Shown: positions 45,455-54,189 of the stretch, piece by piece
Numbering within the stretch: the first letter of the stretch is position 1
How the letters are laid out: every line of letters begins with the position of its first letter
NCBI GenBank assembly: GCA_017744935.1
Contig: JAGIAI010000020.1
Coordinates: forward strand, 1-64,000
DNA: 64,000 nucleotides
Source: Variovorax sp.
Lineage (GTDB): Bacteria; Pseudomonadota; Gammaproteobacteria; Burkholderiales; Burkholderiaceae_C
Direction: 5' to 3'
The notes under the pieces: generated by a model
What the model saw: only the letters and a program-made list of their open reading frames with translations
Told to the model about the DNA's origin: nothing
Database searches by the model: none
Translations under genes and position numbers: made by a program

Positions 45455-46993
45455 ATGCCCGTTCCCAGGCCTCTTCCTCTTTCGGCAGCGCTCGCGGCGA
45501 TGTTCGCCACTGCGCTTTCGCTGCCGGCTCACGGCCAGAGCCTGATCGATCTGTATGAATCGGCACGGGGGTACGACGCGACGTACCAGGGCGCGCTGGC
45601 GCAGTACGACGCGAACGTCGCGCGTGCTGCCCAGGCCAAGGCAGGGATCCTTCCGCAAGTCGGGCTGTCGGCGAATGCCACCTCGACGGAGCAGGAGCTA
45701 TCCACCACCAACGCAACCATCCGTCGCGGGCTCCCGTCGCAGACGGCCGGCATCAACGCATCGCAGCCGCTGTATCGCCCCGCCAACTGGGCGGCGTACG
45801 AGCAGAGCAAGCGACAGGTCGACATCGCCCAGGACACGCTCACGATCGCCGAGCAGGACCTGATCGTGCGCGTGAGCCAGGCCTATTTCGACGTGCTGTC
45901 GAGCCAGGACACGCTGGCGCTGGTGCGCGCGCAGAAGGTCGCGACGGCGGAACAACTCGCTTCGGCCAAGCGCAATTTCGAGGTCGGCACCTCCACGATC
46001 ACCGACCAGCGTGAGGCGCAGGCTCGCTACGACCTCGTCATCGCACAGGAGATCGCGGCCGAAAACGACCTGCAGGTCAAGAAGATTGCGCTCGACCAGC
46101 TCGTCGGGCGGCCAGGCACTAACCCCATCCCACTGGCGGCACCGGTGCTGCTGCCGCCGGTGCTCCCGGCCGACATGGAAGCCTGGGTCTCCCAGGCGGA
46201 CGCGACGCATCCGGCGATCCAGCAGGCCCGGCTCGGCGTCGAAGTGGCTTCGCTCGAAGTCGACAAGGCGCGCGCCGGCCACAAGCCGACCCTCGACGCG
46301 CAGCTCGGCTACAACGCCACGAACAACCCGCAGGGCACCACCACCAGCACCACCACCGGCCGCGTGAACGTGCGCGCCGCGAGCATCGGTGTGGTGTTCA
46401 ACCTGCCGCTCTTCGCTGGCTTTGCCACCGAAAACCGGATCAAGGAAACGCTGGCCCTCGAAGAGCAGTCGCGCCAGACGCTCGAATCGACGCGTCGCAG
46501 CGTGTCGCAGGCAACGCGGTCCGCCTATCTCGGACTGGTTTCCGGCGCCGGGCAGGTCAAGGCGCTCGAGGCCGCCGAATCATCGAGCCAGAGCGCGCTC
46601 GACGCCAACCGGCTGGGCTACCAGGTCGGCGTGCGCATCAACATCGACGTGCTGAATTCGCAAAGCCAGCTGTTCCAGACCAAGCGAGACCTCGCCGTGG
46701 CCCGCTACAACGTCCTGGTGGGCAATCTGAAGCTCCGGCAGGCCAACGGCTCGCTCAAGCAGGACGATCTGCAGGCCGTCAACAACACGCTGGCAACCAA
46801 TGGGCCTGCGACCGGCGCCAGCGCGGCGTCGCCGAATCAGCCCTCGGCAGCCACGGAAAGCTCGGTCCCGGTGCCCGCTACCCAGCCCTTCGCGCCGCCG
46901 GCAGTGCAGGCGCCGCCAGTCAACCCACAGCCGTCGACGGGCCTGGGTGCCCCCCTGCCGCCTCCGACGATCGCTCCCCCGCCAACCCGGTGA
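45455..46993 (+). CDS. tolC: TolC-family outer-membrane channel protein
   Basis: The protein is 512 aa. A signal peptide (cleavage near LPAHGQS) is followed by two homologous OEP repeats: helices around LIDLYESARGYDATYQGALA and the second half starting near residue 235 with the internal repeat LEQ/SLEV helices. The final 60 residues are Pro/Ala/Thr-rich. It forms the trimeric exit duct for type I secretion and RND efflux, and may serve the pump encoded 1.2 kb upstream. CAAGGA lies at ribosome-site distance. Confidence 0.92.
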   Translation: MPVPRPLPLSAALAAMFATALSLPAHGQSLIDLYESARGYDATYQGALAQYDANVARAAQAKAGILPQVGLSANATSTEQELSTTNATIRRGLPSQTAGINASQPLYRPANWAAYEQSKRQVDIAQDTLTIAEQDLIVRVSQAYFDVLSSQDTLALVRAQKVATAEQLASAKRNFEVGTSTITDQREAQARYDLVIAQEIAAENDLQVKKIALDQLVGRPGTNPIPLAAPVLLPPVLPADMEAWVSQADATHPAIQQARLGVEVASLEVDKARAGHKPTLDAQLGYNATNNPQGTTTSTTTGRVNVRAASIGVVFNLPLFAGFATENRIKETLALEEQSRQTLESTRRSVSQATRSAYLGLVSGAGQVKALEAAESSSQSALDANRLGYQVGVRINIDVLNSQSQLFQTKRDLAVARYNVLVGNLKLRQANGSLKQDDLQAVNNTLATNGPATGASAASPNQPSAATESSVPVPATQPFAPPAVQAPPVNPQPSTGLGAPLPPPTIAPPPTR

Positions 46994-46994
46994 T

Positions 46995-47038
46995 CGGCCG
47001 AATTGCCCCCGCGCATCGGCGGGGGCTGGATTCGGCCG
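46995..47038 (+). terminator. Long GC hairpin just after tolC
   Basis: CGGCCGAAT (46995) pairs with ATTCGGCCG (47030), and inside it GCCCCCGC pairs with GCGGGGGC around the loop GCATCG. The combined stem is 17 base pairs with a small asymmetric bulge, starting two bases after the stop codon. No U-tract follows, so it may end transcription with help, or protect the 3' end of the mRNA. Confidence 0.55.
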
Positions 47039-47089
47039 CCGATCCGACGCAGAATGTCCGCGGGCTGATCCGTTTCCTGACGGTTCTTA

Positions 47090-47105
47090 CAAATCGCCGG
47101 ATTTG
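47090..47105. promoter_or_regulatory. Inverted repeat upstream of the autotransporter-type gene
   Basis: CAAATC-GCCG-GATTTG is a perfect 6-bp inverted repeat ending 17 bases before the start codon at 47123. It could be an operator or a hairpin covering the ribosome entry region. Confidence 0.35.
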
Positions 47106-47122
47106 CCCGATGGGGGTACACC

Positions 47123-48247
47123 ATGCGTTGGGTGCTGACACGCAAGGCGGAAAAAATTGGGGAGAGGTTGGGACGACCCGTGCTACCGCGGGCCGTTGCA
47201 GCTGTTTTTTGCGTCGGCAGCTATGCGGTTTTCGCCCAGTGCGGCCCGCCTACTGCAGGCTCGACGAGCCTCTGCGCGCCGAACAGCGCCCCCCTGTCGG
47301 CGGCGTATTCAGGCGATCAGCAGACCTCTGGCACCCTTTTCGTTCACTCGCTCGACGAGCGCTGGGGCGATCCCTCGCGCAACTACACCCCATCGGTCGC
47401 GCAAGGAGCCGGCGGTCAGCCGCTCACGATGCGCGTGGCGGGCCAGGGGCCAGGTTCGACCGTCGGCGCGCTGGGATTCAAGACCGACAGCCGCACCGGC
47501 ACCGCCCGCTTTGGCGGTGACGCAAGCCAGTGGTCGCTTTTCAACAGCACGGACAAGCTGCACCTCGGCGCCATGGGCGGCTACGGTTTCGGCGGGATCG
47601 CCACCAACTCGTCCGGCAACGCCTTCAACACCACTGGCCGGCCGAGCAGCGGCAGCGGCAGCGCCGGGGTCTACAGCACCTGGTATCAGGACGATCGCTC
47701 GCGCCTCGGCTGGTATTCGGACGTCTACGGTCAGGTGGCCTGGTCGGACAACAACACCGCGACCCCTTGGGTGAACCGCTCGAATTACGCGTCGAACGCC
47801 GGAATGGCATCCGCCGAAGCCGGCTATTCGTTGCAGTTGGGCGACACCAGCCCCTGGACGATCAAACCGCAGGGGCAACTGATCTATCTGCGGAGCAACA
47901 ACTACAACCTCGCCGACACACAGTTCACCACGGTCGACGGCCTGCGTCGAAACGGCTGGTTGTCGAGGCTCGGCGTGCGCGTCCAGCCGGAAGGCTTCCA
48001 GGCGTGGGGCATGAAGTTGCGTCCGTACGCCGCCGCGAACTGGTGGCATGACGAATCGAGCACCGAGGTCATCGCCAATACGTATGCGCCGAGCGCCTTG
48101 GGCCCGGGCAATCGCTACGAACTGAAGACCGGCGTCAATGTCGACGTCCTGCCGGGCATGGCCGCCTGGGGAGACCTCGGCATGCAGTGGGGCCAGCAGT
48201 CCTATCAGGCGTGGACGTTGCGCGCGGGGATGCGGTACGCCTGGTAG
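47123..48247 (+). CDS. Autotransporter-type outer-membrane beta-barrel protein with almost no passenger
   Basis: The protein is 374 aa. A long signal region (to about residue 39, AVFAQ) is followed by a short Cys-containing segment of about 40 residues. The remainder is an autotransporter beta-domain with repeated alternating strands (GWYSDVYGQVAW, YSLQLGDTSPWTIKPQGQL) ending in an aromatic strand, RAGMRYAW. Usual autotransporters carry a passenger of several hundred residues; here there is nearly none. The protein may be a stand-alone barrel or a remnant. No frameshift is visible. Confidence 0.78.
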   Translation: MRWVLTRKAEKIGERLGRPVLPRAVAAVFCVGSYAVFAQCGPPTAGSTSLCAPNSAPLSAAYSGDQQTSGTLFVHSLDERWGDPSRNYTPSVAQGAGGQPLTMRVAGQGPGSTVGALGFKTDSRTGTARFGGDASQWSLFNSTDKLHLGAMGGYGFGGIATNSSGNAFNTTGRPSSGSGSAGVYSTWYQDDRSRLGWYSDVYGQVAWSDNNTATPWVNRSNYASNAGMASAEAGYSLQLGDTSPWTIKPQGQLIYLRSNNYNLADTQFTTVDGLRRNGWLSRLGVRVQPEGFQAWGMKLRPYAAANWWHDESSTEVIANTYAPSALGPGNRYELKTGVNVDVLPGMAAWGDLGMQWGQQSYQAWTLRAGMRYAW

Positions 48248-48272
48248 GCGGTCGAGCGCGCTCCCGCACGGT

Positions 48273-49661
48273 TCAATCGAGACTCGGCTCCGTTCGCTCT
48301 TCCGGCGGCGGCGAAGCCGTTTCCGTGACGGCCGCGTTTTCGGCGATCGCCAGCAGCGCGGCCGCCGTCCGTTCTGCCGCGCCGCGATTCGATGATGCGA
48401 ACGCCAACGCCGCTTGCGCCATCGCGTCGCGCCGCTCGGTCTTCTCGACCAGCTTGAGCGCCGCGGTCACTGCATGCTCCATATCGGGCACGCGCATCGA
48501 AGCGCCCGCCGCCAGCGAGAGCTCGGCCGCCTCCGCGAAGTTGAAGGTGGACGGCCCCATGATCACCGGGCAACCGCATGCCGCCGCCTCGATCAGGTTC
48601 TGCCCGCCAAGCGCCTCGAAGCTGCCGCCGAGCAGCGCCACATCCGCCAGGCCGTAGTACAGCGCCATCTCGCCGAGCGAATCGCCGAGCCAGATTTCCG
48701 ATTCCGTCGGCGCACCGGCCGCACTGCGCCGCGCTACCGTAAAGCCGTTTGACTCGATCAACGCAGCGACGTCATCGAAACGCTGCGGATGGCGCGGCAC
48801 GATCATCCATTGCACGTCGTGCACGCGCTTGACGATCGACTGAACACCTTCGCGCTCCGGCGGAACGGGCGCCAGCGCACCGAAGCGCTTGAGCACGTCG
48901 AGCAATTGCTGCTCTTCGCCGTCGCGCGAACTCGCGAACACGACCACCGGCCGCGGAAGCTGCGCGCGCAGCTTGGCGGCCGCTGCGAGTTGCCGCGCGT
49001 CGGGCGTGGCGTCGAACTTGAGATTGCCGAAGATGCCGGACACCTTCGCCCCGAGCGATACCAGTCGATGCGAATCCGCCTCCGTCTGTGCCCAGACCGC
49101 GGCGAGCGAGGAATAGGCCGGCCGCGCGAGCCATGCCAGCCGCTCCGCACCGGCCAGCGACTTTTCGTTCAGGCGCGCGTTGGCGAGCACCAGCGGGATG
49201 CGCCGTTCGGCGCAGGCGGCCGTCATCTCGGGCCAAACCTCGGTTTCCATCAGCACGCCGATCCGGGGCCGGAAGCGGTCGAGAAAACTCGCCACCGCCT
49301 CGGGCGAATCCCACGGCTGCCACACCTGCAGATCGCCGGGCTCCAGCAGCTTGGCGCCCTCCTCCCGTCCGGTGGCGGTGCCGTTGGTCAGAAGGATGGG
49401 AATGCCGGGCATCTGCCGGCGCAGTTCGGCAATCAGGATGCCGGCAGCGCGCGCTTCACCCAGGGAAACCGCATGGATCCAGCACCAGCCGGTGCCCTGG
49501 GCCGAATCGTCGTATTGGCCGAAGCGCTCCTCGACGGCCACCGCGTAACCTGGCTCGGCCACGGCGCGCCGCCGCAGTTTGCGGCGCACCAACGGCTTGG
49601 CCATCGTCGTGAAGGCGCCATAGAGGCGCAGCAGCAACGAACGCACGTCGGGTGAACTCAA
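48273..49661 (-). CDS. waaA: 3-deoxy-D-manno-octulosonic acid transferase
   Basis: The protein is 462 aa. It has the GT30 N-terminal region RRKLRRRAVAEPGYAVAVEE, the HAVSLGEARA motif with the catalytic-region Glu, and the GT-B C-terminal donor site (GGSFEALGGQNLIEAAACG). It adds Kdo residues to lipid A. The start is a TTG overlapping the algC stop (TTGA), chosen because an internal ATG would remove conserved N-terminal residues. It forms a unit with algC. Confidence 0.92.
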   Translation of the reverse strand: MSSPDVRSLLLRLYGAFTTMAKPLVRRKLRRRAVAEPGYAVAVEERFGQYDDSAQGTGWCWIHAVSLGEARAAGILIAELRRQMPGIPILLTNGTATGREEGAKLLEPGDLQVWQPWDSPEAVASFLDRFRPRIGVLMETEVWPEMTAACAERRIPLVLANARLNEKSLAGAERLAWLARPAYSSLAAVWAQTEADSHRLVSLGAKVSGIFGNLKFDATPDARQLAAAAKLRAQLPRPVVVFASSRDGEEQQLLDVLKRFGALAPVPPEREGVQSIVKRVHDVQWMIVPRHPQRFDDVAALIESNGFTVARRSAAGAPTESEIWLGDSLGEMALYYGLADVALLGGSFEALGGQNLIEAAACGCPVIMGPSTFNFAEAAELSLAAGASMRVPDMEHAVTAALKLVEKTERRDAMAQAALAFASSNRGAAERTAAALLAIAENAAVTETASPPPEERTEPSLD

Positions 49662-51040
49662 TGGGCGGCTTCAGCCAGGGTCGCGCCAGGCTTCACGCGC
49701 TTGAGCAGGGTCAGCATCTCGCCTTCGATCCGCTCGAGCGCCCCTTCGGTCTGGCCTTCGAAGCGCAGCACCAGCACCGGCGTGGTGTTGGACGCGCGGA
49801 TCAGCCCAAAGCCGTCCGGCCAGTCCACGCGCAGGCCGTCAATGGTCGAGACGTTGGCTGGTGCGTCGAATTTCGCCGTCTTCACCAGCTGATCGACCAG
49901 CGCGTGCGGTTCGCCTTCGGCGCACTTCACGTTGAGTTCAGGCGTCGAGAAGCTGGTCGGCAACGCGTTGAGCACGTCGCTCGCATTCAGGCTCTTGCTG
50001 AGGATTTCGAGCAGGCGGCAACCCGCGTAGGTGCCGTCGTCGAAGCCGAACCAGCGCTCCTTGAAGAAGATGTGGCCGCTCATCTCGCCGCCGAGGGGTG
50101 AATCAATTTCCTTCATCTTGGCCTTGATGAGCGAATGGCCGGTCTTGAAGATCATCGGCTTGCCACCCGCAGCCTCGATGGCCGGGCCGAGGCGCTGCGA
50201 GCACTTGACGTCGTAGACGATGGTCGCACCCGGCACACGCGAAAGCACGTCCTGCGCAAACAGCACCATCTGCCGATCGGGAAAGATGTTGTTGCCGTCC
50301 TTGGTGACGATGCCGAGGCGGTCGCCGTCGCCGTCGAAGGCCAGCCCCAGTTCGGCGTCGCCGGCCTTGAGCGCCGCGATCAGGTCGCGCAGGTTCTCGG
50401 GCTTGCTCGGATCGGGATGGTGATTGGGAAAGTCGCCGTCGACCTCGCTGAAGAGCTCGGTCACTTCACAGCCTATCGCACGGAGGATCGCCGGCGCGGA
50501 CGCGCCCGCGATGCCGTTGCCCGAATCCACCACGATCTTGAGCGGCCGCGCAAGCTTGATGTCGCTCGTGATGCGCTTCGTATAGGCCTCGGTCACGTCG
50601 ACCTTGCGCACGCTTCCACCAGGAGCGAGCGTGGCGCTGTCGGCTTCCATCACCTTGCGCAGGTTCTGGATCTCCTCGCCGTAGATCGCACGGCCGGCGA
50701 GCACCATCTTGAAACCGTTGTAGTCCTTGGGGTTGTGGCTGCCCGTCACCTGGATCCCGCTGGTGCAGAGCGTGTGCGCCGCGAAGTAGAGCATCGGCGT
50801 GGTCACCGAGCCGACGTCGATCACCTCGATGCCGGTGGCGACGAGGCCCTTGATCAACGCTTCGGACAGCGAGGGGCCCGACAGGCGCCCGTCACGACCC
50901 ACTGCCACAGTTTTCTCGCCGGCGGCACGCGCAGCGCTTCCGAAGGCCTTGCCGAGCGCTTCGGCGACTTCCGGGTTGAGGGTCGAGGGGACGACCCCGC
51001 GAATGTCGTAGGCCTTGAAGATCGATGCACTGAGCTGCAT
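49658..51040 (-). CDS. algC: Phosphomannomutase/phosphoglucomutase
   Basis: The protein is 460 aa of the alpha-D-phosphohexomutase family. The phosphoserine loop is TGSHNPKDYNG, the metal loop DGDGDRLG, the sugar-binding loop GGEMSGHIFF, and the C-terminal phosphate site RASNTTPVLVLRFE. It supplies hexose 1-phosphates for LPS and exopolysaccharide synthesis, which fits the coupled waaA gene downstream. A minus-strand TACAAT hexamer (51082-51077) lies about 37 bases upstream of the ATG. Confidence 0.92.
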   Translation of the reverse strand: MQLSASIFKAYDIRGVVPSTLNPEVAEALGKAFGSAARAAGEKTVAVGRDGRLSGPSLSEALIKGLVATGIEVIDVGSVTTPMLYFAAHTLCTSGIQVTGSHNPKDYNGFKMVLAGRAIYGEEIQNLRKVMEADSATLAPGGSVRKVDVTEAYTKRITSDIKLARPLKIVVDSGNGIAGASAPAILRAIGCEVTELFSEVDGDFPNHHPDPSKPENLRDLIAALKAGDAELGLAFDGDGDRLGIVTKDGNNIFPDRQMVLFAQDVLSRVPGATIVYDVKCSQRLGPAIEAAGGKPMIFKTGHSLIKAKMKEIDSPLGGEMSGHIFFKERWFGFDDGTYAGCRLLEILSKSLNASDVLNALPTSFSTPELNVKCAEGEPHALVDQLVKTAKFDAPANVSTIDGLRVDWPDGFGLIRASNTTPVLVLRFEGQTEGALERIEGEMLTLLKRVKPGATLAEAAH

Positions 51041-51076
51041 GAAGAGCTACCCCTGGGAGTTCACAAAATGAAGACG

Positions 51077-51082
51077 ATTGTA
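51077..51082 (-). promoter_or_regulatory. -10-like hexamer upstream of algC
   Basis: TACAAT on the minus strand lies 37 bases before the algC start codon, giving a leader of about 30 nt with GGGG as ribosome site. A -35 is weak. Confidence 0.35.
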
Positions 51083-51140
51083 GGCATGGGCTTTGGGAGC
51101 CAGATGTCCGAAAACGGCTACTCTTGCCGAAGGCCAGCCG

Positions 51141-51146
51141 TATCAT
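51141..51146 (+). promoter_or_regulatory. -10-like hexamer directly upstream of the ada-alkA gene
   Basis: TATCAT ends seven bases before the ATG at 51153, which implies transcription beginning at or near the start codon. No Shine-Dalgarno sequence is seen. Confidence 0.3.
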
Positions 51147-51152
51147 GCAGCC

Positions 51153-52706
51153 ATGTCTTCCCCGGCTTCCACCGAAGGTCTCGAGAGCGACGCCTGCTAT
51201 CTGGCGATGAAGGCGCACGACGCGCGCTTCGACGGATCGTTCTTCACCGGGGTGACCTCCACCGGCGTGTATTGCCGGCCGGTGTGCCGCGTGAAGTTGC
51301 CGCGCCGCGAGAACTGTCGGTTCTTCCGCCACGCGGCGCAAGCCGAGGCCGCCGGGTTCCGCCCCTGTCTGCGCTGCCGCCCCGAACTCGCACCCCGCGC
51401 GGCCAGCTGGTCGACCGAGGACGCATCGCGCATCCTCGCGCTACAGGCGGCACGCCTGATCGACGAGCCCGACGCCTGGGCCGAAGACGGGCCGGGCGCC
51501 GCACGCATCGCAGCGCGGCTCGGTGTGAGCGATCGCCATCTGCGCCGCATATTTGAATCGCAGTTCGGCGTCTCGCCACTGCAATATCTCCAGACGCGCC
51601 GCCTGCTTGCGGCCAAGCAATTGATCGCGGACACCCGACTGCCGATGACGCAAGTCGCGCTCGCGAGCGGGTTTTCGAGCGTGCGTCGTTTCAACGCGGC
51701 TTTTCTTGCGCACTACGGGTTGAATCCCAGCGCACTGCGGCGCGCGGGTGCATCGAGCAGCAACCGCGAGGATGAAAGCATCGAGGTCCGCCTGGGCTTC
51801 CGCCCCCCCTACGACTGCGCCGCCATGCTGGACTTCTTCGCGCGGCGCGCCCTGCGCGGCGTCGAGGCCACCACTGAACACCGTGGCATACAGGAGCTCG
51901 CGCGCACGCTTCGCGTCACGCACGGCACCCAAACCCTGCAAGGCTGGTTGCGCCTTCGCTTCGACCCGCAACGCGAGCAGGTCATCCTTCGCGTCGGCGA
52001 CTCGCTTGCGACGGTGCTGCCGATCGTCATCAGCCGCGTGCGCGCAATGCTCGACCTCGACGCCGATCCGATGGCGATCAACGCTGCGCTGCATGCCAGC
52101 TTTCCGCACGGCGACGGCATGCGCGTGCCCGGCACGGTCGATGGCTTCGAACTCGCGGTCCGCGCCGTGCTCGGCCAACAGATCACCGTTGCAGCGGCGC
52201 GCACGCTGGGCTCGCGGCTGGTACAGGCCTTCGGCGAGCCGATCGCGACGCCGGTCGAAGGGTTGGACCAGCTCTTTCCGACACCCGCCGCCATTGCCAA
52301 TGCGAGCGGCGATGCGCTGGGCCAGCTCGGCATCGTTCGCCAGCGACAGGCGGCGTTGCTGGCCATCGCGCGCGAGATGATGGACGGGCGACTCGCACTG
52401 CGCCCCGGTGCCGATGTTGCATCGACGATTGCGGCGCTGCAGTCGCTGCCCGGCATCGGCGACTGGACCGCGCAATACATCGCCATGCGCGCGCTGCGCT
52501 GGCCCGATGCCTTTCCCGCGGGCGATGTTGCGCTGCAGAAGGCGCTCGGCGTGACCACGGCGCGCGCCGCGACAGAGGCATCGCTCGCATGGCGACCGTG
52601 GCGCGGCTATGCGGTGCTGCGCGCGTGGTACAGCCCGGCGCCAGTGCCCGACACTCCTTCGGCGGCGGTCACGTCCACCACCTCTCTCGCGCCGACGCCG
52701 GCGTGA
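51153..52706 (+). CDS. Ada-AlkA fusion: methyl-phosphotriester sensor/AraC regulator with 3-methyladenine DNA glycosylase
   Basis: The protein is 517 aa. Residues about 12-85 form the Ada zinc/methyl-acceptor domain with the four cysteines in YCRPVCRVK, ENCRFF and CLRC. An AraC helix-turn-helix follows (about 100-185, VALASGFSSVRRFNAAFLAH). An AlkA N-terminal and HhH-GPD glycosylase domain occupies about 205-500, with GIGDWTAQYIAMRALRWPD and the catalytic Asp in FPAGD. It senses and repairs alkylated DNA. ATG 51153 (MSSPASTEGL) was chosen over an extension to 51093. It is followed by ogt. Confidence 0.92.
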   Translation: MSSPASTEGLESDACYLAMKAHDARFDGSFFTGVTSTGVYCRPVCRVKLPRRENCRFFRHAAQAEAAGFRPCLRCRPELAPRAASWSTEDASRILALQAARLIDEPDAWAEDGPGAARIAARLGVSDRHLRRIFESQFGVSPLQYLQTRRLLAAKQLIADTRLPMTQVALASGFSSVRRFNAAFLAHYGLNPSALRRAGASSSNREDESIEVRLGFRPPYDCAAMLDFFARRALRGVEATTEHRGIQELARTLRVTHGTQTLQGWLRLRFDPQREQVILRVGDSLATVLPIVISRVRAMLDLDADPMAINAALHASFPHGDGMRVPGTVDGFELAVRAVLGQQITVAAARTLGSRLVQAFGEPIATPVEGLDQLFPTPAAIANASGDALGQLGIVRQRQAALLAIAREMMDGRLALRPGADVASTIAALQSLPGIGDWTAQYIAMRALRWPDAFPAGDVALQKALGVTTARAATEASLAWRPWRGYAVLRAWYSPAPVPDTPSAAVTSTTSLAPTPA

Positions 52707-52720
52707 ACGGATTCCTCACC

Positions 52721-53221
52721 ATGAAACTCAAGAGTTCCACCATCCATTCAATGCATTTCGACAGCGCGCTCGGCGGTATCACTCTGGCTGCGACCGACCA
52801 GGGACTGGCCGGCGTCTGGTTCGACCGGCAGCGCCATTCCCCCGACATGACGGGCTGGCTGCGCGATGACGATCATCCAATCCTGCGCGAAGCGGCCAGG
52901 CAGCTCGACGACTACTTCGCCGGCCGGCGGCAGCACTTCGATCTGCCGCTCGACCTCTCGCACGGCACCGCGTTCCAGCAATCGGTCTGGCGCGCGCTGC
53001 TCGCGATTCCGACAGGGCAGACCACCAGCTACGGAGCGCTCAGCGCCGGGGTCGGCAAACCTGCGGCCGTCCGTGCAGTAGGTGCGGCGGTGGGTCGCAA
53101 TCCGATCAGCGTGATCGTGCCGTGCCACCGCGTGGTCGGATCGAATGGCTCGCTGACCGGCTATGCGGGCGGACTCGAGCGCAAGAGCGCATTGCTCGAA
53201 CTCGAAGGCGCGCATCCATGA
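52721..53221 (+). CDS. ogt: Methylated-DNA-protein-cysteine methyltransferase
   Basis: The protein is 166 aa. The active-site motif is IVPCHRVVGSNGSLTGYAGG, and the DNA-binding helix region GAVGRNP precedes it. It repairs O6-methylguanine by suicide methyl transfer. The ATG at 52721 (MKLKSSTIHS) was chosen; the frame extends upstream but overlaps the AlkA C-terminus. It follows the Ada-AlkA gene by 14 bases and overlaps the EamA gene (ATGA). Confidence 0.92.
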   Translation: MKLKSSTIHSMHFDSALGGITLAATDQGLAGVWFDRQRHSPDMTGWLRDDDHPILREAARQLDDYFAGRRQHFDLPLDLSHGTAFQQSVWRALLAIPTGQTTSYGALSAGVGKPAAVRAVGAAVGRNPISVIVPCHRVVGSNGSLTGYAGGLERKSALLELEGAHP

Positions 53222-54189
53222 GCGACGTCGAATACGCAACCAACGAAGCAGCACCCATCCAGGCACCGCCTCCTCCATCCAAGGCGCAGTCGGCCAGCGG
53301 GCGTTGGCTGGTCGATCTGTTGCTGCTCGGCGCGCTGTGGGGAGCGTCCTTCCTCTTCATGCGCATCGGCGCGGCGGAGTTCGGGGCACTGCCAACAGCG
53401 GCAGTTCGCGTGGGGATCGCGGCAGTCTTCCTGCTGCCGCTGCTCCTGATGCGCGGCCAGTGGTCGGCACTCCGGCAGTACTGGAAGCCGGCGCTTGGGG
53501 TCGGCGTGCTCAATTCCGGCATGCCATTCGCGTTCTTCGCATTCGCACTGCTGACGATCAACAGCGGGCTCGCCGCCGTGCTCAATGCCACCGTGCCGAT
53601 GTTCGGCGCGCTGGTCGCGTGGGCATGGTTCGGCGACCGCCCGGATCGTTCCCGCATCGTCGGGCTGGTGATCGGCTTCATCGGCGTCGCGATGCTCGCG
53701 GGGCGCGGGGCGGGCTTCCACTCGGGCGCGAACGAAGGTGCTGCGCGATGGGCGATCGCGTCGTGTCTCGCCGCATGCATCTGCTATGCCTTCGCGGCGA
53801 GCCTCACGCGCAAGTATCTGGTGGGCGTGCCCGCGCTCGCGACCGCCACCGGCAGCCAGATCGGCGCCACGCTCGCGCTCGTCGTGCCCGCCCTGTGGCT
53901 CTGGCCCGCCCAGATGCCGAGCCTGCGCGCCTGGATGGCGCTGGCGGCCGTGGGCATCGCTTGCACGGGGCTGGCCTACATCCTGTTCTTCCGTTTGATC
54001 GAGAACGCGGGTCCGGCCCGCGCATTGACCGTGACCTTCCTGGTGCCCGTCTTTGCGGTGTTCTACGGCGCGGTGTTCCTCGGCGAGGAGATCACGCAAT
54101 GGATGTTGATCTGCGCCATGGTGATCGTCTGCGGCGTCGCGCTATCGACAGGTCTGGTCAAGCTGGGTGGCGGAAGACGCGGCACCTGA
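53218..54189 (+). CDS. EamA-family (DMT) transporter
   Basis: The protein is 323 aa with a 35-residue Pro/Ser-rich cytoplasmic N-terminus and ten predicted helices in two EamA repeats, each with an internal short motif (LWGASFLFMRIGAAEFG; CTGLAYILFFRLIENAG). It probably exports amino acids or other metabolites. Translation is coupled to ogt, although a role in DNA repair is unlikely. Its 3' end overlaps the convergent DUF1345 gene by 48 bases. Confidence 0.85.
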   Translation: MSDVEYATNEAAPIQAPPPPSKAQSASGRWLVDLLLLGALWGASFLFMRIGAAEFGALPTAAVRVGIAAVFLLPLLLMRGQWSALRQYWKPALGVGVLNSGMPFAFFAFALLTINSGLAAVLNATVPMFGALVAWAWFGDRPDRSRIVGLVIGFIGVAMLAGRGAGFHSGANEGAARWAIASCLAACICYAFAASLTRKYLVGVPALATATGSQIGATLALVVPALWLWPAQMPSLRAWMALAAVGIACTGLAYILFFRLIENAGPARALTVTFLVPVFAVFYGAVFLGEEITQWMLICAMVIVCGVALSTGLVKLGGGRRGT

